DNA of 64,000 nt, from contig CM040742.1 of assembly GCA_022829145.1 (NCBI GenBank), positions 44,037,682 through 44,101,681 of the forward strand. Direction: 5' to 3'. The number at the start of each line of letters is the position of its first letter. Positions within the stretch are counted from its first letter, which is position 1. Below, one piece after another: positions 45,955-58,900 of the stretch. Below the pieces are notes generated by a model, which saw only the letters and a list, made by a program, of their open reading frames with translations, was not told the origin of the DNA and did not search any database. The stretch is from Albula goreensis (Eukaryota > Chordata > Actinopteri > Albuliformes > Albulidae). The position numbers and the translations under genes are program-made.

Positions 45955-48446
45955 AGGGTCACAGTACACAAGTCTCATTCGCCTGCCACTAAGAATCACT
46001 GCACTAAAATGTCAGTCACTGACTTATCCAAACCAATGAAAAGGTTTCTCTCCAGAGCAAGCCTGAAATCAGGGAGTGACTGACAGTATGTAGAGACACT
46101 TTTGGTTTCACTAAAACCTTTGCAATAGCAAGAGCTTGTACCCCATTACAAGGGAGTCAGACATTTGCTTCTGGTTAGCTTTTTTCTTTTCCATCATGTC
46201 ATTACATATGTATAAAACTGTTGCATGATAATACTCTAGGGTTTTTTTAATTAAATACTGCCATTACTTTAGGATTCAAACCCAGTGTCTGAGCACAGTA
46301 ATACAGAGTATGGAGAAACCCCTTGCTCAAGTTTGTGTTAGTATTACTATACTGTATAAACCAATGAAAATTACTTTAATAAATATTGCCTTTTGTGTGT
46401 TGCTGGTGTGGCCATGTTTTATATTTATATATTTTTATATTTTGACTGAAAGGCATTTTAAAAGAACAGCTTTCGATATTTTTCATCAAAGGAATGGATT
46501 TATATCAGCCAATGAAAACTTAAAAACATAATGGAAAATCAAACGACTTCGCCCTCATATGCATTTGCCTTTAATTTAAACCACAAAGCCACAGGCTCTG
46601 CGCAATTATGTTTAAATAAGCAATTTACAGCATACAGCCATTGCTTGAAATGTCGTGTAAAATGTGTCAATACTAAGATAACCCTGTGAACGATTATGAT
46701 TAACTTATGAACTAAAATGGTAAATCGGCTGAACTTCACATTCCTGTTTCATACACAGATGTAAGATAAAAATATGTTTACGTTTGTTACGGCGTAGGAA
46801 TTGCTTTAATAACCAAACTCATCATACCCTTTATGCTGTTGTGCTTTTACAAACAGGCAACATCCTTTTCAAATCGTAAGTTTCGTCACCTGATGGTTAT
46901 TAGTTTTGAACCTATATCTATGAAATGTGTGACTGGGCTAGGGAGTGGTAAAAACACCAACTGGATGAAACCTTTGTGTGACCACTTTATTGGAGTGTAT
47001 GTCAATGGATTTTAGGCTAATTATGTAAGTCAGCTCCATGGATATCATATGTTTTTCGAGGAAACAAGATATAATTCAAACTGATTTGGCACTCCTGAGT
47101 GCAGCAAACCAAGCAGACGTGTTTCCTCCCGGTTTCTGAGCGAAAGTCTCTAAACTGTAATAACCTCCAACAGGAACATAATTTTAACCCGGTCTTTGTT
47201 CCAAACCTTACAGCTGTCATTTTAAGCATATAATCTATCTTGTTCTGTTCTGCAAGAGATTCACTAAATTTTGATTCAGCTCCCCCTGCATCCTGTTCTA
47301 CTCGATCACATCAAATTAAGACACGTCCTGTTATGCAGCAAACTAAGACTGTATTTTTACAAGTAGTTGTTATGTTAACAAAGAACTGTGTAGGAATATA
47401 AACCGTTCAACAAATGGGAAACGTGCAATAACCAATGAACGCTTGTCATGTTAATAGCCAGAACGAATTTAGTATACACTACTAGCTAGAATACTTTTAA
47501 ATGTTTGCAGAATTTTTCCACGAAAAAATGCCATGTGTTTCACTCTGAACTGCAACCTTTTTCACAACCGCCACAAAGCCAACTGATCAAATAATAGGAA
47601 AAACCAAAAACATGTTTTGTTCTGCTTACTTAGTAAACGATTGATCAGTAGAGGCGTTAACCTTAGCTTGCTAGCAAGTGAGCTAGCTAATAACAACGCA
47701 ATTATTATGTTGTTGAATCAAAACAGACATTTGGGATGAACTATTGACTGCTCCTTTGCGCTGATTGTTTCATTGTTAGCTGAATGACATTCGGTCACTA
47801 CTGTTACAGTCTAATCAGTTAAAGAGAGAATTATCTAGCTAATTTAGTAGTTAAGAAAGCAAGCATGGCCCACTGCTTTGCACACCTCTATTCTAAACCC
47901 CATTACAATATCTTTATTTAAGTGCCAGCGTTCTGCTTTCGAACAGACGGCAGACGACTAAAATCCAGAACATGACATTGTAAACTCGACCTTCCAGGTT
48001 CATAAAAAGTGTCTCCCGCCTCAACAACATGAAATGTTTCTTTCCTACAAAACAATGACCTCAAGTAACCATGTCACACACCCACACACGCTCCATTTCT
48101 TCAACTACAATATATCGTTGTTAGTTTATGCAATCGCGGTACCTAGCTTCACTATAATTCTATATTCCAGTGTCTGTTCCGTAAACAAACGAATGTTTTA
48201 GAAAACCTCGGATACAGAGACACTTTGTTGCTTCTTGCTATGATTAGATGTTGCCTTTTCCTTGCGGAAACCATGTTAGCTAGCGATACAGCTACCTATG
48301 TTAGCTAGCAATCCATCCTCTCCCCCAGAATTATAATCCGTAATTTCACAATTTGTATATCATTCATAAAAGTCACGTGCTCAAACTAAATGTTATTTGA
48401 ATGTTATAAAATGCTATAGAAAGGTTAAAACATGGCCGATCCTTAC

Positions 48447-48800
48447 CAAAATGACCGTTTATAATTTGTTTATGCTGTCAATCCCGGAATACACGCAGGT
48501 TTATTCTCCCTTTAATCCAATTGGAACTGCTTGGTAGATCTTCCCATATATGATATACGGTTAATTAGGTCCCGAAATTTTATAATCCGAAGCATTTTTC
48601 TGTCGCCATCGGTTGTTTGAAAATACTGTCCACTAGATTATTCGCCTGTTTAACTCGTTTCTTTCTGTTTTCTTTAACGGAGGAGAGTGTCCCCTTTCCC
48701 CTTTCTTTGTTCTGTAATCCAGTAAAATTGAAACTCATTCGCCTCCGCTAATCCCAGCCCAACTCAACAACAGCATCTATTGGCTGTAATTTACATATAG
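48447..48800 (-). promoter_or_regulatory. gtf2ird1: possible gtf2ird1 leader exon and promoter area
   Basis: A strong minus-strand donor GTAAGG sits at 48446-48441 after CATTTTG. A minus-strand CCAAT box (CAGCCAAT) lies near 48779-48786. The start would lie between them. I saw no TATA box. Confidence 0.35.
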
Positions 48801-51800
48801 GATTAAGGAACCTCTGCAAAACCATGGGGGAAAACTGGTTTTGAAGCGGACATAGGTAACTGGTAAATAGAAATCACCCAATTTGACGAATTAGAAGCAT
48901 TTCCTCAGTCCTGAATTACTTTGCAGCCAAGTTTAATAACACAAAATGTTTTGTTTGAGTGGTGCAATGGTCTGCAAAGTGAGTTTGTGAATCTCAGATT
49001 ACAAGAACACAGATTATTGTTCTAATAGACTTTGTATCTTTTTCATTAACACCTTTCAAAACCACTTATATGGGTTTATTTCGGACACAAAAACCCCATT
49101 TCTCTTCCCTGAGGCATTTTGTTGCCTTTTCTACTTTTGTTGAAAACGAAAAAAATGTGAGTTTAAAATGGTTATGTTGCCTTTAAAACGCTACAGTAGT
49201 TAAACACATATGCTTAAAAGCACACATTTCAGAGGTCTGTACCCGCCGGGAATAGGTACCACACCGGGGCTGACATGTTCTTGTATAGCATGAGATTTTT
49301 GCTTTGCCCGTTCCGCTGATCCGGTTGATCCCCAATGATATGATCTATGGCCAACAGGAATCTTTCCCCGAGTTTCGGCGCAGCATGTTCATGATTCGCA
49401 AATCACATTTTCCCGATGCATATGGGATGGTAATAGTTTATATGTAATCTGAAGTGCTATGGAATATAACCTTCAGATCAGAATAAAACTTTTTGCTGCT
49501 GGTTTATTTATTAACGTCCATATTTTTATTTTTAGATATAGAAGAACCCAAATGCCACGCAGTGTGAGCGGAGTCTGGCTGCCCCCTACTGTCATTCAAA
49601 CCACCTTTCACCTTAATACCGAATGACCAGCGTTGTGCGGTCTTTCACTGTCTAACCTTTTCAGCTATAGGAGGTAGCAGTTCGTTTTGTACTAGCACTT
49701 TATTAACTGTAGTGTTTCATTAAAATATAGGATGTGGCGGTTCCCTTGATTTTAGGAGCTCGACTGAAAATAGCCTGTTCGTTCCGTTTGCATCTTATGG
49801 GCCAACAAGTTAGGCAATAAGCTAAAATCATACAAAATATAAATGAGGATGTTAATTTTGTAAGTAAAATTATAAATATACTCACGCTAGGGTCTGTTGC
49901 TAGTATCATTGGCATACGCGTGTGATTTGCTTACTCTTTCCTCGCTCTGCATTGTCCAGTGCTGTTTTGTTTTCGAGCACTGGTCACGGAACAGCAGATT
50001 CCGTTTTGTAAGCAACCGACTTGCATCCTTCTGAACTACATTCACCGTCATCTCTACATGTAGCCCAAAACCGTATTTCTGCTACGACTTGTTAACTTTC
50101 TCCTTGGTGTTTCTTATTTTAAAAGGCACACGTTCCTACGGGACGTATGATTTGAGAGGGGACATGCTGAGTAAGACAGACAGAATTGTTATTAATATGT
50201 TATTAAAAACAAGATGTCCCATATGATAATCGGTTAAAGCATTACCATTGAGTATGGGCACAATAGAAAGGAGAAATCATTGTCCGAATATGTTACAAAG
50301 TACTTTAGACATCAGTTGGATGAATTACCATGGAAACCAGCATGGATGAATTTCCTGTGGTACCCGCCTGTTGGAGAGATGTCTTAACCACTCTCCTAGA
50401 CAGGAAACATGGAAAGAGGGTATTTCCAGTCATTGGCCGTGGTTGTAGAGCGTGTATTCCCCATTTTCCGTCGTTATTTTCACATTCCTTTAGGAAGGAC
50501 AAGCACTGAAAAATAAGCACCACTTCCTAAAATAGACAAGAAGGACTGATCCAGGGTCACCATTTGTGGTCCGGCCCCTGGAAGCATATAGGAAATGCAG
50601 ATGAAATAACCAGTTGATGGAAGTTTGCTCCCTTGTTGGCCACTTTTGGGGCAGAGGTGGTAGCAGATGTAGATTGAGAACCATTAGCTAAATGGATTTT
50701 TTTACCACAATGACTAAAGACGTTCAGTGGCTCACAAATTTAAGCTACTAGGAAGTATTTTTATACAAAAAAGGGGCCGTAAATGCATCAAACATCTTTT
50801 AAAGAGCATGTATTGAAGCAGAGGAGTAATAGCCAGGTCCTGGAGGGCCACAGTGTCTGCAGATTCTTGTGGTTTTCTGTCAATTAGAAGCTAATCAAGG
50901 CCTTGGAAACAAGGTGTCTAGACTCCTTAGCTAATCAATGACATCAATAGAGAATCTAAGTGCTGAAGCACACCAAAATTATTAGGCACTTGAAGCCTGG
51001 AGTCTGTCATCCAGGTGAAGTAGAGACCCTTGACATATTCAGAACCTGGTGTGGATATTCTCTAGACAGGGGTTCTATTATAAACCTGTGTCAGCTGAAT
51101 AGCCTGATCTAACATTCTTATGTTCTCACAAGTTAATTCACACTTCCTTTGAACTACACTCTTTAAAGGGTGGTAAGCCCATTCTAGACTCTGCAAATAC
51201 CTTACTAATGTGACAAATCAACACCTTGGCAGTAGATTAAAATATACCTTCCTGTTGCCTGGTGTTTGAAAACCTGAATGACAGATTTTACAAGCATTAT
51301 TTATTGTAATATGGAAATACCCAGGTGGATGATATGGTAACTAACTTTTAGATATTACAGCTCACAGTGCCAAAAGAAAGTGAAACAGACAAATTACCTT
51401 TTTAAAAAGAGGACAGTACTATATCTCCTTCATAGCCATTTTTCCTGAAAAATGTTTTTACTCCAAGACATGATATATTCTGTATTGACATACATTTAAT
51501 ATAATGTAATTATATATGTTATAATTTACATATATATGCATATGTGTGATGAAAGAGAGAAATGAGACAGATAGAGAGAGAGAAAAATAAACTGTATGTG
51601 TGTGTTTAGGGCACACTAGTCAAAGTGGTAAGGTTGTGCTGGTATTATCCTGCGGTGATTGTGACTTGTGGTTAATGATTGTGGTAAACACACCTGACAA
51701 GCTTTTCATATGCCTTCATGAATACTAATGACTGCCATGCCATATAATATGTTTGAAATATTACCCTACCAGCATATCATGACACGGTACCATATAGGAT

Positions 51801-54018
51801 ACTAATAAGATGTTGAAAATGTTACAAAATTTAAAGATGAAAGAAAATGGTTTTGGTCTTTACTTCTAAGATGAATATGTTACCCAAGTCTACAGACAGG
51901 GTTACCCGATACTAAAACTCCAGAAGACGGGTGGAACATTTGAGAGGAAAGAAGAAAAAACAGTCGAGATGTTGCCCACATTGTTAATATTTAATGACCA
52001 AGATTCTCAAAAACCACAGAGTTACAGTACCATAGTTTATGCAGGGAGTTACAGCTGAGGGATGTGTGTAATGACACGGAAAGATCGTCAGTTCAACAGT
52101 GCTGACTGGGCCAGCCCTATCCGCGCGTACCTTAGTATTCTTAATGTCACTGAAAGATCATGGACTTTTTTGAGGGGCTGTTTTTTTTCTTGTTCAGGTC
52201 TATAAAGATTTGCAAAAAGACTACATACACCTCAGCCCTTGGAGGCTGACATCAACGAAAGGGGAGGACAAAAGCCAGCCTTAAAATGAATAATCATCCA
52301 GAACCATTTTTTGGTAGTTTCGTTTAATTGAGTGTGTGCCCTTTTAGAAGCCAATGTGGTAGCATGGCCTTTTGTGTAAATCATAACATAACTGAGACAG
52401 GTTCACAAGAAATAATAATTTCAACAATAAAGATTTAACATCAGGTTAACACTACTGACCTTTTTGTTGCAATTAAAATGTCTGTGCAATGGTTGAAATG
52501 ACAATGCCGAGATGTGGAGCGGCTGTGTCACCACCCTCAACGAACTGAAGCAGAGAGCAACCAGCCCATGGGACATACGCATACTTAAACCTACACTCTT
52601 GTCAATTACACAAAGTGACCTAAAGCAGGTTCTGGACGACTGTCGAGTTTGAAGGTGTATTTTTATCCTCCCCATCTCAAGCTTATGGGCCTGTCATTGT
52701 ACTCATATCCAGTACATGTATCAATGGGCTAAAATTAAGACCATCCAAATTATTTTTTTTATTAAAAATGGAGATAAATTAAAAAAAATGGAAGACAAAG
52801 TTTACACTGTACTTTATGATGTTCACGGTTGGAGATGAAATCCGGATTGTTTTTTCCACCTGAGGGCGTGGAATTGCTGAACAACTTCTGGTTTTGTTTC
52901 AGGCAATGCAGGGGTTAAATGAAGGCCAAAGTTGCTCCAGCCCATTGATCCTGACTGAATTGCATATGAGATGGTAAAGTGGCCGTCTAAGAGGACAGAC
53001 CGGTAATGATTTTCTAAAGCATTTATAACAAATTTTAATACTGGTGTTTAAATAAATGTTCTCTTTCTGACCCATTCATTCCGTTTCTAAGATTAAAAAA
53101 CACTAACATGGTGTGGTTTACCGATGTCAAGTCAAGCATAGCCATGGTGTAATTCCATACAGTTCAGTTAACAGCAGCTAGCAAGTCATTACGCTAAAAG
53201 CTATTAAGTGCTACTGCACCGATTCAGTTGGATTTCCTCGGTAGGATTAAATATTGTATAATGCACAGGTCCAAAGAATATATATTCAAATACTCACAAA
53301 ACAGGCCCCAACTGAATTCTGGCAGCCTTTTCATTTTTATTCACACGTACGTAACTGACGCTGGGGAGAAAATGAAGCGAAAGTCTTTTAAAGCAGATGA
53401 GGTTTCAGCCGGTTGTTCAAAAGTCGACGTGTGCTTGCCACTGGCCAATCACAAAACAGGGCGGCAGCACAGCAAATAAATTAAACAAAGAAAGTGTCAA
53501 TTGAGCCTAAAATCTGGATTAACCTCAACCGGTCTCAAAATCGCAGGAGTCTACAGAAGGCAGTCGGCGAATCATCTGTCGGTTTCAACTGAATCTTCTA
53601 GAAGGGGATCCAGGTTCGTCCAGGTTTGTGACATTGTGTGGTTCCAGTCTTCTCGCCCATTGCCCTTGACTTTAGTTTCCAATATTACTATTTTTGGAGG
53701 TAGGCTTGGAGGGTAGCTAAAAGCTGCAAATAGTCGTACGGTGACATTTTCGCCTCCATGTATATTTAATTTAAGGGTCGGGGGAGGGGGAAGTTTGATG
53801 ATCTGTTATGAGCCATTTTAGTAACAGATTATATTTGTCTCTGAATAATAGAGAGCCATGGTTTTGGTAATAACTGTAAACGCAAAATGTCTTCAAGTGT
53901 GTGGTGAAACTTCTGTACCACTCCCCAATGCCTAAACACGAGGTTGGCTGCTCCCTTTTTATGCTGCATCTCCAGAAATTTCCAGAAACCACCAAACATG
54001 GCCTGCCGCGTTTCTTCA
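48801..54018. other. intergenic region between clip2 and gtf2ird1
   Basis: About 5 kb without a recognised gene. It includes a repeat with the ends GGTCCTGGAGGGCCAC near 50830-51010. A minus-strand AATAAA at 53341-53336 could end the clip2 transcript. Confidence 0.55.
50830..51010. repeat. dispersed fish repeat
   Basis: CCAGGTCCTGGAGGGCCACA, GTGTCTGCAGATTCTTGTGG and CAATTAGAAGCTAATCAAGG match the word order of a common fish repeat. A related but rearranged copy lies at 54713-54916. Confidence 0.5.
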
Positions 54019-55913
54019 TCAGTGTTTTTCCTGGGAAATAAATATTAAGTATTTACTGGAAAACACTGCATGTTTATTCTTTGTGTTCACATTAATTACC
54101 AGTCTTTGGAAATCATACACACGCAACAGTTTGGTTTATGGTGTTCTTGCGGTCATATTAAATGCTTAAATGCAAAAGGTTTGACGTTTGAAATAGCATA
54201 ATAGTACAGTGTCTACTCTTTTCTTTCAATCTGACATTCTAGAACACATTTGAGCCATCAGACTCATTGTTAACCAAGAAGCACTAGTAAGAGACTACAT
54301 TTCTAAAAGTAAAATCAATCCTTGGTCATTCACAATAAAGGCACATTAAGATGACTCACCTCTTGTGTGAAAGGCTTATCCTGTTGATGGATCCCATTGG
54401 CTGAATTGGCACCCCCGTGTGCCTACGATGATTGTAAAGGAGAGGAAAGATACCCTTTAAATCAGTACTCTCACCATAAAATCCCCACTTTCATTATACA
54501 AATTTATAACGAACAAGGGATCACTCTGCAGAATTTAAAATTGATATGCAATGGAAAGGCATAAACATAACATCTTTAAGTTTCTTGACGGTGCATTACT
54601 AAAAGAGAAGGCACTCACATCTAGAGACTTTCCATAAGTGCATTCATAGGGAATGTGATGCACATACTCTTTCTCATTCATGAGCTTTCCCTGCTGGTAG
54701 ACTTCTCTAAGCCAGGGGTTAGCCCACCCAGGTCCTGGAGAGCTACAGGGTGTTCTGGGTTTTGTTGTTACTCAGTTCTTAATTGATCTACTAGCACAAC
54801 TGCTCACATGGTTGACTCACCGCCCCTGGTTTATTGGACCTGGATATGTTGTTGATTTTAAGGTGTAAATTAAAACCAGCTCACTCCATAGCTCTTCAGG
54901 ACTAGGGCTGACTGAGCATGCCCCGTATCAAGGCCTTTTCTGCACGCCTTAACTCTTACAGTCCTGATGGGCTAGATCCGATAACAGAAAAGCTTTTCCG
55001 CAGTCCCAGTGAATGACTGCAGACAGAGAGCAGAGCTCCCTGGTGTGTCTTAACCTAAGTCTTATTCATATCAGACTAATGTCTGTGAGCCTAACTAGCG
55101 TCACCCCACTGTGGGATAACTCTGACCGACATCCAGAGATACGCTACCACAGCTGTTTACCACAATGAATCACAATCTTCTATGACCTTGAAATGACCTT
55201 TGCTGCACTATATTGTAAATATTCAAATTTTGGAAAATGTAAGGACACATTTTCACAGCTATTTGATAACATACATTTCACGGCTAGCTTTCTTTTAAAT
55301 ATGTATTGCTATACATGAAAATGGCAACCTTTTCAGAAAAACCGATAATTTACCAAGTTACAATACGAACTGGAGAAGACTGATCTGAGATTCTGCACAC
55401 AGTTGCCTTTTACAAGTTTACAACTGACACGGTAAGGATATGAATGGGGGAATCTGATCCTAGTTCAGCAGTCCAACACTCCTTCTCTGAGACCCTTTTT
55501 GAATATCGGCCCTGATCTAGGATCAGTTTTAGCTGTTCATAACTGTCTCGGTTCAGATGTGGACCAGAGAGCCACGGTCCTAAACCAACACTCCTACTCT
55601 GTGAGGCTTATTTAATATCTGCTCTGATCTAGGATCAGTTTTAGTTATAAGCTCATGAATGCCAAGGTTAAGATGAGCACGAGGGAGACCTGACCCCAGG
55701 TCAGTGGTTCCCATACGGGGTTACCTGAACCTTGTCAGGGTAGGTGCGCATGGCCTGCACCAGCTGGTCCACGTGCTGGTTGTGCTCCAGGGCATTCCTC
55801 AGGGCATCCTCCGTGCTTAGGAGCCTCTGCTTCAGCCTCGCCACCTCCGACTCCGTGCCCGACGCGTCCAGCATGGAGTACCTGCGGTGGTCTGGAGACG
55901 ACCGCTCCCGGCC
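54019..55913 (-). CDS. clip2: clip2 last three exons and stop
   Basis: Exon 55913-55725 encodes RRYSMLDASGTESEVARLKQ, RLLSTEDALRNALEHNQHVD and AMRTYPDKVQ. Exon 54422-54360 encodes AHGGANSANGIHQQDKPFTQ and E. The 12-nt last coding exon 54030-54019 encodes EKH and TGA. All joins are phase 0. Confidence 0.92.
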
Positions 55914-58900
55914 CTGAAAAAAAAGGGGGGTTGGTGGGTGAGGCCTCTCGCTGAGCTGAGACGCTGCATTTGATGTGGGCCAGATAAATGCCACCTCAGA
56001 ACCCTCCTTTACTCTCACACTGACAGGAAACACACCCCCTCCTATTAGATCTGCAAAAGTGTTCCATGTATACAGCTTTTTAAAATGCTGAAAAACGCAA
56101 TTATTTCCATTCCGTTGCAACCCTTGATCACACAACAAGACTGCTGCCAATTTAACTTGGAAAGCAGGGCAGAATCACAACCGCCTGGGCATCACAGCTC
56201 GCTGTACAGCTATACCCACTGTGCCCCGGGGGTCTGGATCCCTGAGGTTGTTTTTGCTCTCACTGAATGTCTCTTTAAACACAAACATTCTACTCATAAA
56301 CTGAGTGCTACATCTTATTGGTTCACAGATAAAAAACCCAGAAGAGGGGGCGAGATGTTCAGAACTATGCAGATACACCCCTAACTAAACACAGGTCAGT
56401 GATATGTACTCAGATTCAAGGGAGAATGGGATGACTATAGTGCACCTACACTCAGCTGTCAATCACTGACTTGTCTGAACCAATCAGAGATGCTTCTCAC
56501 AAGCACAATTATTGGCACAAATCAGTGAGCCACTAACAGACTAACCATTTTGGGTTAAATGAAACTCCTCCTCTCATCACTGCTAAAGCCACAAGAGATG
56601 TTTACAGCCCTCTACCACTGAGCAGAAATACAGTGCTCCATATGAGTCTGGTGCATTAGTAAAGCTCAAATCTGATAGGCTGGACACAGCTTTTTTTAAC
56701 ATTGCTATTGACTGTTTTCTGCAGTTAGTCAGATACAGGCAAGTGTGCCTGGTGCCCCTTTTAAGAATGGCAAAGAACATGTTACTGTCAAAAACACACA
56801 CAGAAACACACACACACACACACACACTCTGAGAAGAAATAACATGGTTGCTGTGTTAGATCTGGTGCGTTAGTTGCCACAGTAACTATCATAAACACCT
56901 AATTCCTGTGAAGAAACCCTTATCTGAAACTCCTTTTAAGAATGGCAACAAACTTGTTTTCTTCCAAAGCAGAAACACACACAAGGCTTGGATGAGAAAT
57001 AACAACAAGCAAACTAACATAACACATGAAATTTAGTGTGTTAGTTGCTATGGTAACTAAAATAAACATTTTATTTGTGAGCCGTGTTGTAATTTCAGTG
57101 TGAATTTTCAGGGTGATTGCAGTTGAGACTGGTCCCTGCTGTCATAAACTGAAAGGAAAACCTAAACCCTATCAGACGCTAACATCACATAGTCTTCTCA
57201 GTGGGGAAAAGTGTAACGGGGTCAGCCCAGTCACAAACTGCCTGGTTTTAAGACTGATTGCAACCCCTACACTTGTGCACCCACTTTACCAACCAATTGG
57301 GTGGGTATTCCTTCATTAGCATTCTGCATAAACACTGCATCAACAGGAGATGCTCAAGGCAGGAGCCGTACGGCGCTATACCTGCCAGGCTTGTTTGTCA
57401 GGTAGGGCAGCGTCTGTTTATGAGAACGCAAAAAACACATAAATACCAGCCCAAAATACTCATGATTTATTACTCACTCTGGTACAGAAGACTGCATTAT
57501 GGATGGATGGTGATGACTGAAGAATCACATGTTGATATGATGTGTTTAGGCTTACAGGCTCTACCTGGTATCAGTAGCTGTGCAGGTGGCCTGTTTGTAT
57601 GCTGCTGTTGCCAGCGCCGTCCTTGGATGTCTACTATTGCAGTCAGTGTGAATTTCCCCATTGGGGGATTAATACGGCATATCTGCATTATTCTAATCCC
57701 TTCGGGCAATAGTGATAACACAATACAAAAGAGGCTCAACTGAGCGAGAGAGAGAGAGAGAGAGAGAGAGTGCATGTCGCCCGCCCGTCGCTCGCCCTCA
57801 CCAGCAGCAGCAGCTTCTCACGCAGGGTCTTGATGTCGTCCTGCAGTTTCTGCTCCTTCTGCCTCCATTCGGCCTTGTGCACCTCGCGGCTCAGGTCCCG
57901 GTCCAGCCCAGGGGAGTGACGGGGAGAGTCCAGGAGGAGGACCCTCAGCTCATTCAGGCTCCTGCCACACACACACATAAGATACACACACACACACACA
58001 CACACACATAAGATACACACACACACACACACACACACACATAAGATACACACACACACACACATTAGACACACACACGCACGCATGCACGCACACACAC
58101 ATAAGATACATACACACACACATAAGACACACACACACACACATGAACACACACATAAGACACACACGCACACACACACATAAGACACACACGCACACAC
58201 ACACACACACACACACATAAGATACACACACACGCACGCAAGCACGCACACATATAAGACACACACACACACGCATAAGACACACACACGCACACATGAC
58301 ACACACACAAAAACACACGCACGCATGCACACACGCACGCACATACACACACACAAACACACACACACATCCCTGTGAGTCACCATGCTTTCCTTATTAC
58401 ATCACTCATAGAACAGACTATTCACACTAAAAAACAAGTATGCCTTTCCCTTTTTCTAACTCAAAAGCAACAAATAATTATTATATTTATATACAGAACA
58501 AAGATGTAGGAGATTAAACCCATTTGGACCAAGTTATGTCCTGTAAAGTCTTCAACAAGTCAAAATGTGATCTACTGTTTGCTCTTGCCAACTGTTAAAG
58601 GGCTAAAATACATATTGTGCTAAGTGTTAGTCCTTTTCTTCACTACTTTTGTGTCTTAGAAATGGTGCTACCCATTTTCACAGCTGGTTGTAGGCAACAC
58701 TTCCATTAAAGGTCACTGTTTAAAAAAAAATGTGAATGGAAACATAATTGCAACCAGCAATAGAGTTGGTGCAAGATGGGAAAAAAACTGGGCGGTCTAG
58801 AATGTTCCTAAGTAAATCGACTGGAATGGGTTTTGGCTGTAATGCTTGCTACTTACAGCAAAATTAGTTCTGCTGAGGTTTTTGATTTCTCCAGAGCTGA

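Larger units (their letters stand above)
41666..48446 (-). other. gtf2ird1: gtf2ird1 large 5' intron
   Basis: No coding exon was seen. Contents: candidate conserved blocks at 42930-43105 and 44165-44340, a poly-C run at 44375-44392, a MITE at 45593-45954, and AT-rich unique sequence. If the leader exon ends at 48447, this is a single intron of about 6.8 kb. Confidence 0.5.

Noticed and set aside
53228-53716. Plus-strand open frames in the clip2-gtf2ird1 gap
   Set aside because: Short, without domain motifs, conserved composition or splice context.
57736-58386. Val/Cys-rich open frames of up to 216 codons
   Set aside because: Translation of the CA/TG repeat; only 57961-57802 is a clip2 exon.
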